This document shows, in pieces, positions 56,691-64,000 of a DNA stretch of 64,000 nt (positions within the stretch are counted from its first letter, which is position 1; each line of letters begins with the position of its first letter). The notes under the pieces were generated by a model. It made no database searches. It saw nothing but the letters and a program-made list of their open reading frames with translations, and had not been told where the DNA came from. The DNA lies in NCBI RefSeq assembly GCF_004337985.1, contig NC_043740.1, positions 310,001-374,000 of the forward strand, in the 5' to 3' direction. The translations under genes and the position numbers were made by a program. The stretch is from Pyricularia pennisetigena (Eukaryota > Ascomycota > Sordariomycetes > Magnaporthales > Pyriculariaceae).

Positions 56691-57828
56691 AAAATTTAAT
56701 GGGCTGTTAGCGAACGAATACAGGGGTTTTGGCCCTAACTCGCTAACGTAAACCCTATTAAAAATTTGAGCCAATTACAATGGCGTGCACGATCCATAAA
56801 AACCACACCAAAAATTTTGGATTTGCAATGCAAGCGATCGCTGCAGTACCTAAAAGGGCTTAAATCGAACGCTAATTTTTAGCGATCCCCATTGTAAATA
56901 TAGGGGGTCAGGTGCTAGATTAGCGCCTAAAACCAACAGTTTCGCACAAAAAACAGCAATATTTTCGTAAATATACGTGCTGTAAAAATGCGATAATAAC
57001 CAAAATAAAGCCTAAACTTCAAGCTTTCCAGCGATGCAAAATGCACTTTAATACACAAGCTAAACCCTTTCCGGGCTTATAATTTGTTAATAGTATATGT
57101 TGTTAACAGGGGTTTAGGCATTAACCTAAATGCGGCGTGGTATTAATTATATTGTAAAAATCTGTAATTATAGGGCTTAAATGCATTAATTTATTCACTA
57201 AATTTAAAATTAATAAATTTAATTTATTGGTGGGGGAAATTTTGCTTTATCTCCCTTATGTATTTTCCGACATCAAAATGGGGGTACGCACCCCGCAAAA
57301 AGTTCTGGTACCGCGCACGATTTTCCGAAAAACTATTTTATATACGTTATTGAAAAAACACCTTTATTTCCATACAAACCATTTTTGGGTTCGCATTAAT
57401 TTGCTGATTTGGTGAAAGTTTTAACCCGGTATAGGGTAACTGACTCGTAAGTGCAGGGTGGGTGTTAAACCCGGTATAGGGTGAAACCCCATTCGCTGAC
57501 TTTGAATCGCAACTCCTGCAATATACAAAATATAACAGAAAATACGACAGCCCCAACAGCCCCATTTCGGCACTATCTATTGTGGCTTATATATAACTAA
57601 AAGTGGATACATGCTAAGTAATGTGAACATGGCTAGCGCAGGGCTAATTATATTAGCTACCCTGCATTATTTTATAGCGGCTGGCACGGGCTAATTTTAT
57701 TAGTCACCCTGCATCGAAAAAATGAATAAATAACAAATAAAACCTATACGCGTCTATACACACAAAGCTTTATATATCACGTCTTTGTTTAGAGTTTCCA
57801 CAACAAAACAAATACGTCACATATAATC
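56691..57828. other. Unclassified AT-rich repeat debris
   Basis: Contains a 15-bp direct repeat AACCCGGTATAGGGT (57423-57437 and 57468-57482) and two similar foldbacks, CAGGGCTAAT...ATTAGC-TACCCTG (57639-57664) and a decayed version at 57685-57711. No protein relic is recognised. Confidence 0.45.
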
Positions 57829-57901
57829 TAGCTTAGTGTTATAATGCACGTACCATAATCTTTATCATATATACGTTGTTAAAGTGCCTGGGTTCGAATC
57901 C
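57829..57901 (+). other. tRNA-like A and B boxes, probable SINE-type relic
   Basis: TAGCTTAGTG (A-box-like, 57829) and GGTTCGAATCC (perfect B box, 57891-57901) occur in the right order 62 bp apart, about the spacing of an intron-containing tRNA. The flanks do not form an acceptor stem (3' side TGGTCGCA has no partner) and the anticodon arm is not clear, so this is not an intact tRNA gene. It is followed by the 16-bp direct repeat GGCCGTTAGGCTCAAT. Confidence 0.35.
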
Positions 57902-58199
57902 CGTTGTGGTCGCAGATTTTCTGTGCATATATAAGCACAATAGGCCGTTAGGCTCAATGGGCCGTTAGGCTCAATAGGTCGGCAGGTCAGTCACATAAAT
58001 AAGGCCAAATTATGTGACGTGACCCCGCATTCCGGACATCCGGATCGAAGATCTGCACCCACGGATTCGAATACGTAATTCACAACTTAGCCTTAGATTC
58101 ATCACCTTTAAAACCTTCATCGATTCAACGATCCAACGAATCGATTGTGCAACAATATATTATCTCTATTACCCGCTAGCAGACGGTTATCTGCCATTT

Positions 58200-58981
58200 T
58201 CAACGTTCCATCAGCCTTATACGTGATTTACCCAGTCGTGCGGATCGGTACCCAATACCGAAAACCAGTCAAAAATATCGATATCGCCCGAAAAGTGCAA
58301 TTCCGGGATTAACGCCGACTCGGAAGGACTATCGAAAGGCAGTTTATCGACACCCAAACGATCCCTTTCCGTAATATTTTCAACCGATAATTTAACATCC
58401 AAACGAACGGTTTCGGCTTCGTTTCGAAATTGGAGGAAACGTCTTTACTTACGTAAGCGCAATAACCGATTAAATGTTTCGGAGAAATCTCATTGTAAAC
58501 GAGCAATTTCCTATTAAATACGGAAAATATCGTCCTCCATTTCAAATTCCTGCAATTCCAACTTTTTTTCCCTAATTTAAATAACCCATTGTGAACGGGT
58601 TAAATTATAGTAAATCTCATATACGCAGAAAAGGAAATTACTTATAATTGCTAATAGGGACGAAAAAACATCATATTTCCTAACCCGACGCTTATTTTTT
58701 CATTATATCGAAAATTTGATGCGATTATACGATACGAATAGCCGCGTACTTAACAAAACAATCACGGCATAATTTCGAAACCATTAAAAACAATAATTTT
58801 AACCAAACGCTCGCGACGGAGGGATAACGTAAAAAAAAGTGCGCGGACTATAATTGTTTTTTAATTCGAAACGATATCGCGGTTAGCGAAAAGAAAAAAT
58901 AGTAAAACCCTGAAAAACGAAAAAACAGGGACGCGACCTATTTATAGGGCCACGGGATTTGGTTTTAAAAAAAGGACCTGA
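58200..58981 (+). pseudogene. 3' end of a second gypsy relic, with antisense coiled-coil frame
   Basis: At 58948-58990 the plus strand shows GGGATTTGG, a purine tract and then TATTATAACC, the same arrangement as the 3' pol/polypurine/LTR junction of the intact gypsy element (GGGATTTGG...TATTACGACC). Upstream, the minus strand at 58220-58600 reads LELQEFEMEDDIFRI, RLLRLRK, RRFLQFRNEAET and continues to a stop near 58217, an equivalent of the antisense frame at 54870-55180, here with TAA for Gln. The pol part is not recognisable. Confidence 0.45.
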
Positions 58982-59256
58982 TATTATAACCAGGATTGTA
59001 ACAAATATTATTGGGCAAAAAAAAGGGTCGGAACCCAGGCGGGAATTAGCGGGAACCTCGAAACACGAGCAAAAAATTAGGATATATAGGGTTACGTAAC
59101 GATAAAACAAGGAACCCTAACCCGATCCCCGGGCGGAAATAATTACGATTACTGCTAAAAAAATAATTACCCCGGGCCGTAAGTACCCCAAAATAATTAT
59201 GATTATTTATACGGAATAATTACCTAATTATATAAAGATATATATATTACCATATA
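58982..59256 (+). repeat. Probable 3' LTR fragment of the second gypsy relic
   Basis: Starts TATTATAACCAGG, which would be TGTTATAACC before decay, and shows a gypsy-like GGAACCCAGGCGGG block. Its downstream end is replaced by the copia-type LTR at 59257. Confidence 0.35.
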
Positions 59257-59417
59257 TGTTAAAATAGAGGGAATCGCGGTCAAATCAACAATAGAGCGAT
59301 GAATCACGTGCAATACCGCACAGGCCAAGTGCACATGACTCACACCCGCCCAGTTGCGAAGTATAAGACGGAAGGACGTCCAGGAACTCACCTTGAGACG
59401 GTTTCATAGAATAGACA
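59257..59417 (+). repeat. Probable copia-type LTR, 161 bp
   Basis: Runs from TGTTAAAATAGAGG to ATAGACA (TG...CA ends), has relatively GC-rich, CACGTG-like content (ATCACGTGCAATACC, GTGCACATGACTC) typical of short fungal copia LTRs, and is followed, after removal of the element at 59418-61275, by copia-type gag sequence. The partner LTR lies outside the window, so the assignment is by structure and position. Confidence 0.5.
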
Positions 59418-61275
59418 TAGTCTCAGGGCTCATCCCTGAAGCCCAGAGCTCCACAATTGATCCACTTCGCTCCACTTCGTGGCTCAATTGCGGCTTTGCA
59501 ATGTACCTGTGGGTCCATCCAAAAAACGCTCTGGTTCAGGTTTGAGGACAACTTGTCGATTTTCGCCGTTTATAGCGGTATTTTTGGCCTTTTTGCGACC
59601 GACACTCCCTCATTATTCCACAATTACGTAAAATATCGAAAAAGGAAAACATCGTTGAAAATAGGAATTGGTAGGCCTTTTTCATTAATTTAAAATTTTT
59701 TGCACCCGGTACGCCAATTAAAAGTTGGATATAGCCCGCCCTTAATCCGTTTATGGCGGTACTGTTTTTTCGATTTTTTTTTCGATTTTCGATTTTTTTT
59801 AATATTATTTTTAATTTTTGACCAAATTTTATCTATTTTGCACGTGGAGGGTCGTATATATGTATATATCGTTATGAGAAATTTTGGTGCTTATATCGGA
59901 TTATATAAGCAGTTAAATAAACGGATAGGCAAAGTATATACTTTTTTATATATAATTTACAATCGAAACTCGTTTATATTTTTACCAGTTTTAACGATAA
60001 TAAGACCAAAACTTCAGAGATTCGATTACGTATATAAACAAACGTCCAAGTCCAATCCTGCCTATAATATCGGTTTCGAAATTTGTTTAATAAAAGAAAA
60101 TGCTAAATATGTATTTTATAAATCTTTTTGCTTTAATTAATTAATTTTATATTATTTTTGTTTTGCAGCCAAATCTGGTGGGTTTTGCACGTGGGCGGTG
60201 GCATATATATATTTAATATAACATTACACTTTTGTAGGCTTATCCAATTATTTTAGCGGTTAAATATGCGGATAGGTAAAGTGTATCCAATTTTATATAT
60301 ATTTTGCAATCGAAATGTTTTTATATTTTTACCAATTTTAACATTAATAAAACCAGAAAATTGTAAAAGTGGAGTGTGTATATAAACAAACGTCAACGTG
60401 AAACCCAATTTACAATACCGGCCCTTTTTATTTTTTTATAATAAAAAATGCTAGATTTGTGTTATTTTTATATTTTTTGCTTTATTTAATTGAATAAAAT
60501 TTATAACAAAGAAACTTATCTAAAATTTATTAACAAACTTATAAAGGAATGTACTAATTAAAAACGTTTTTATTCTACCAATATTTGCGTAAATTATTTA
60601 ATTTCTTAACAAATTGTTAATTTATATAAGAATATTAATAAAATTTTTGTTTCAATCGATAATTGCATGCACTTTGCAGTATTAGGTCTACTAATATATA
60701 AAAACTGTAAACTAAGTTAAAATAATTATTGCATACCATTATTTAAAACAAGAATTAAATATAATAAAAAATTACAGATTTTATTTAATATTTTAATATC
60801 TTTCCAAATACAGTAGCTATAAACACGCGGCCGGCATTCAAATACTCAGCAAACTCCAATAAACTTAACGCAAATTACTATATATTTTTATAATTTTATT
60901 TATTTTTTTATACGAATATTTAATTGCATACTATGGGTACACTATTTTCTTTTGCCATTATAATGCGAATATATTGCATTTACCCGCTACAAACGGCAGA
61001 ATACCACAAATTATCCTTATATTAATAAAATAATTATAAGCGATATCGTAATATTAAATATATTATTAAAAATACCGTTATAAACGGCGAAATGCGACAA
61101 ATTATCGTTGGTGGTACCGCCATGAACGGCGAAATGCGACAAGATGTCCTCAGACTAGAACGAGCGCGATCTTTTCGGCCAATGTAATTGGTCGAAAAGC
61201 CATGTGGCTGAAAGGTACATGGAGCGATCGGTCCCCACTGCGAAGCAGGGGGGTCTAGTCTGAGCACTGAGACTA
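59418..61275 (+). mobile_element. TAGTCTCAG-family element, copy iii, intact, 9-bp target duplication
   Basis: 1,858 bp between perfect 9-bp direct copies of GAATAGACA (59409-59417 and 61276-61284). The outer inverted bases are TAGTCTCAG/CTGAGACTA. The left end is type B (59418-59582), the right end type A (61112-61275). Both share the innermost GGACAACTTGTCG...TTTCGCCGTT module but differ between. Two tandem subterminal units lie at 59830-60060 and 60180-60420. A 9-bp duplication and long inverted ends fit Mutator-like (MULE) elements. No transposase frame is present, so it is probably non-autonomous. Confidence 0.8.
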
Positions 61276-61284
61276 GAATAGACA

Positions 61285-64000
61285 ATTAATTCTATATTTT
61301 TATATTCGTATTACAATGTTCTATTTATCGATCGACATTACGAAAAACCTATTAATATTAACCACTGTTATTTAGGTAATTTAGAAAAGCAGGATAAAGG
61401 GATTAAACGTTGCTACCGTTATTTTATAAATGTTTTGGATTAATAGGATATTCTACGGTTAATAAAAAAAGCAATCCTACTCTGTTAAAATTTTCACATT
61501 AAACGGGTAGCGTTTTTACAAAACGTTCCGTAAAAAAAGAAAATAATCACCGTTATTCTACGAATGCTTAGGGGTTTTTGGAATTCACCCTTTACGCAAA
61601 CTACCTTATAAATTAACAAATAACAACAAAAACGTATATTATTGGATAAAATATCATAAAATAAACGCAAAAGCCGGTTGCCAGGTTTACGACGAGGGCT
61701 ATAATAGGGTACGAACTCTCCTGGATAATTTATTGTCGAAATTCCAACTATTATTATTAATAAAGGAATGAATTGACGCGGGATTTCTGTACGAACCCTC
61801 CCACGAACTCCCGGAAAGCCCGGAAAAGGTATTAATAATTCGACGAAAAATATGGACTCTTAAACTATTTAACCGATTTAGGGAGGAGGAGCGAGGAAAA
61901 ACATTGTTAATTTCGTACCAAAAAGATTTCGAAAAATGGATTGGAAACCATTTTGTAATTTGCCATCCTTTAATCCCAAAAGTTTTAAAAATATACTTGA
62001 ATTCTTATTGAATTACATTATTAGGTAGAAAAGATAGAAAAAACGGTTAACGATTTGCCAATACGGTAAATTGGAATTATGAAACATTTATAAAACCAAT
62101 TCCTTTACCTAATAATTTAAAACCCCAAACGACGGAATTTAAGACCGATAATATGGAAAAAGTTTTTCCAAAGAAAGAATAAAAGGAGGAAAATTACCGG
62201 TTTGCACAAAAAGGCAATTAAAACTACCTTTTCCGCGAACTAAGAAATTAGGGGCTTTACTAAATTCCTAAAAAAATTGAATTTTGACGAAAATAGAGTC
62301 ACAACGATTTATAGAACGGAATATTAGCGTAATAATGCGTTACGATGAATAATAATAGATTCAATAAAATAATAAAGAAAACTACTAAGTATTTTCGAAT
62401 ATATCACACCATTGCAAATCCCAAACGAATTAATCGAATTATACTAAGTAAAAGCGTTGATTAGCGGGTGGAACAGGAAAAGAGCTTATTTAGGAAGGCC
62501 ATACGATATTTTGGACGATAAAGTTGAAGGTTTTATCAGTATTTACAATATGTTACAAATCCCGTTAATTTAAATCCATGTATTATTCCCATTAATTTTA
62601 ATAAAAAGCGTAAAAACGCATTTTTTAAAATATTTCAACAGGCGAATAACGTTTTGAAAAATTTATATGGAGGTTAAAAAAGGGGTTGAAATACCATTTT
62701 TACGATAAATATATTATAAACACTGGAGTTTTATTAGTTTGGAAAACGTTAAAGCGGAACCCGATTACGAAAGAAAAGGCGATTTAGAAATTATGCAGAT
62801 TATGCTGAAAAAGTTGCAAATTTGCCAAAAAGCATTAGGGTTTAAATATGCGGATAAAAACATTTTATTGTAGCGATCCTAAGGGCAATCGAAAACGTAA
62901 AAGAATTTCGAACCGTTATTGCCAACCCTGCGATTGTTTCCCGGTATTATTAAACCAAATGTTAATTGCTTTTAAATTAGAAAAGCGATATGCGGTGCAT
63001 AGTACGTTTTTCGTTAACCAGAGATATAAAAGATATAAAGGCCGAAAAAAGCGAGGTAATAGCTATTACCCGGGTCGAAAATACGATAAACGCTTTAGCC
63101 AATTCTTTAAAACGAAAGATGTTATTTGTCCGTAAACCGGGGTATAAACTTTTGAATTATATCAAGGTAAAGAAATAACGGTGGCGAAAACAAAAAAGGC
63201 GAAATAGGAAATACTGGAAAAAAACTAACGCGGAAATAAATAATTTGTTACCAACGGTAAAAATGACGGAAATAAGGAATATAAGGAAAAGGATTCGAAC
63301 GACAAATTTGATAGCCAAAAAGCGGATACAAACGATTCGGACGAGTATATGTTAATTTATTGTATAAGTTGTTAAACAGCGGTATCTTTAGCAAACGAAA
63401 TATTCCGTTATAAATTAAATTAAAGCCAAATAGCGTTTTAGGGGAACGAAAAACCGTAAAAAGAGTTCCCGAATTAAGTTTTAAATTAACAGGATTTAAT
63501 TAATGTTTGGTTTGAAATTATACCGGATATAGGCGCTGGAGCGATATTAACGGCCGGTATTAGCTAAATGGAAATGTTATGACGCAGAAAACCAGAAATC
63601 CAAATCAATAAATCGAATCCGAATAAAACCAAAATGCGTTTTGGAGCACGCGAAAGGATTACCGCTATGGGAAAATAATTTTGGATATATAAATTGGTAT
63701 TAAAACGTTCCACGTAATACCAATTCGGACACCATTTCTTCTATATATTAGGGATATGGATAAATTCGGTATATATTTAAATAATATAAGCCACGAGTTT
63801 GTAAGGGTCGATGGTACGAAAGTGCCAATTTTACGCAAATGGGGGCACCTATGGTTTTTCCTACCAGGATTAAAACCAGGCGGACCGGAAACGTATTTTA
63901 TAAAAATAGAAAACAAACCAATAACGTTTTTAACCAACAAAAAACTGAAAACTGTTTACCCAAAATTCGGCCACCCTTTAGTAAAGCGTTCATGGAAAAC
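61285..64000 (+). pseudogene. Copia-type retrotransposon gag-protease relic, runs off the window
   Basis: Decayed frames on the plus strand include LQICQKALGFKYADKNILL (gag, about 62810-62870), a zinc-knuckle-like LFVRKPGYKLLNY at about 63120-63165 where Cys and His codons have become Tyr, an aspartic-protease core PDIGAGAILTAGIS (about 63520-63570), and IPIRTPFLLYIRDMDKFGIY followed by ILRKWGHLWFFLPGLKPGG and LKTVYPKFGHPLVKRSW (63710-63997), the pre-integrase segment with its KxGHP box. This order is that of Ty1/copia polyproteins. Integrase and reverse transcriptase would lie beyond 64000. Stops throughout. Confidence 0.65.

Noticed and set aside
56604..56770. Telomere-like AACCCTA strings
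   Set aside because: They are not tandem TTAGGG units but parts of a 40-bp repeat.
44138..61275. Helitron interpretation of the TAGTCTCAG family because of terminal hairpins
   Set aside because: Helitrons lack inverted ends and target duplications; this family has inverted outer bases at both ends and a perfect 9-bp duplication in one copy.
1..64000. CRISPR array or prokaryotic mobile system
   Set aside because: No regularly spaced repeats with unique spacers; gene structure and repeats are eukaryotic.

Overview
The window looks like nuclear DNA of a filamentous ascomycete (Pezizomycotina, probably a Sordariomycete; the exact taxon cannot be fixed from sequence alone). Supporting evidence: short GT-AG introns (42-160 nt), GC-rich exons in AT-richer spacers, fungal-specific families (PTH11-like and cAMP-receptor-like 7TM proteins, HOL1-like and allantoate-type MFS carriers, tannase, a fungal C2H2-like factor), and repeats with the C-to-T decay expected of repeat-induced point mutation (RIP). 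Three N-gaps (14696-14854, 24772-25458, 34418-34542) and one single N (40981) are present.

Layout. Positions 1 to about 1,100 are a decayed, AT-rich transposon edge. Positions 1.9-41.2 kb are a gene island: a small secreted protein (1956-2423, -), an FAD-linked oxidoreductase (3890-5500, -), a PTH11-like 7TM protein in seven exons (6441-8181, +), a small multi-exon protein assembled here from short exons (8342-8899, -), a 458-aa orphan (9939-11315, +), a decayed gene (about 11990-12960, -), a cAMP-receptor-like GPCR (13465-15876, -), a second decayed gene (19588-21790, +), an allantoate-family MFS carrier (22361-24032, -), a HOL1-like MFS carrier (25795-27399, -), a six-TM orphan (30680-31786, +), a zinc-finger regulator (32004-33780, -), a membrane-anchored tannase-family esterase (36273-38270, -) and a histidine-phosphatase/phytase-like enzyme (39616-41229, +). 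The genes do not form an obvious single biosynthetic cluster. They share a surface theme: secretion, nutrient uptake, polymer or phosphate scavenging, and sensing.

Positions 44.1-64.0 kb are a nested, RIP-degraded transposon island. Its oldest readable layer is a short element family whose ends begin TAGTCTCAG. One copy (59418-61275) has a perfect 9-bp target duplication and lies at the 3' edge of a copia-type LTR. Two more copies (44316-47938 and 47939-56580) lie head to tail; one was later hit by a Fot1/pogo-type transposon (45002-46886, TA duplication) and the other by a Ty3/gypsy chromovirus (48747-55996, duplication TTTTG). Removing the insertions brings these copies back to about 1.7 and 1.4 kb, against 1.86 kb for the intact one. 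A second gypsy 3' end (about 58200-59256) and a copia gag-protease region (61285 to the edge) complete the island.

The most unusual signals are (1) the element family's two different end types, each built of several hairpins whose pairing persists although the sequence differs, and (2) an antisense coiled-coil reading frame near the 3' end of both gypsy relics, before the LTR. Homopolymer A/T tracts of 26-66 nt recur in introns and flanks of genes, and two of the three N-gaps are bordered by such tracts.
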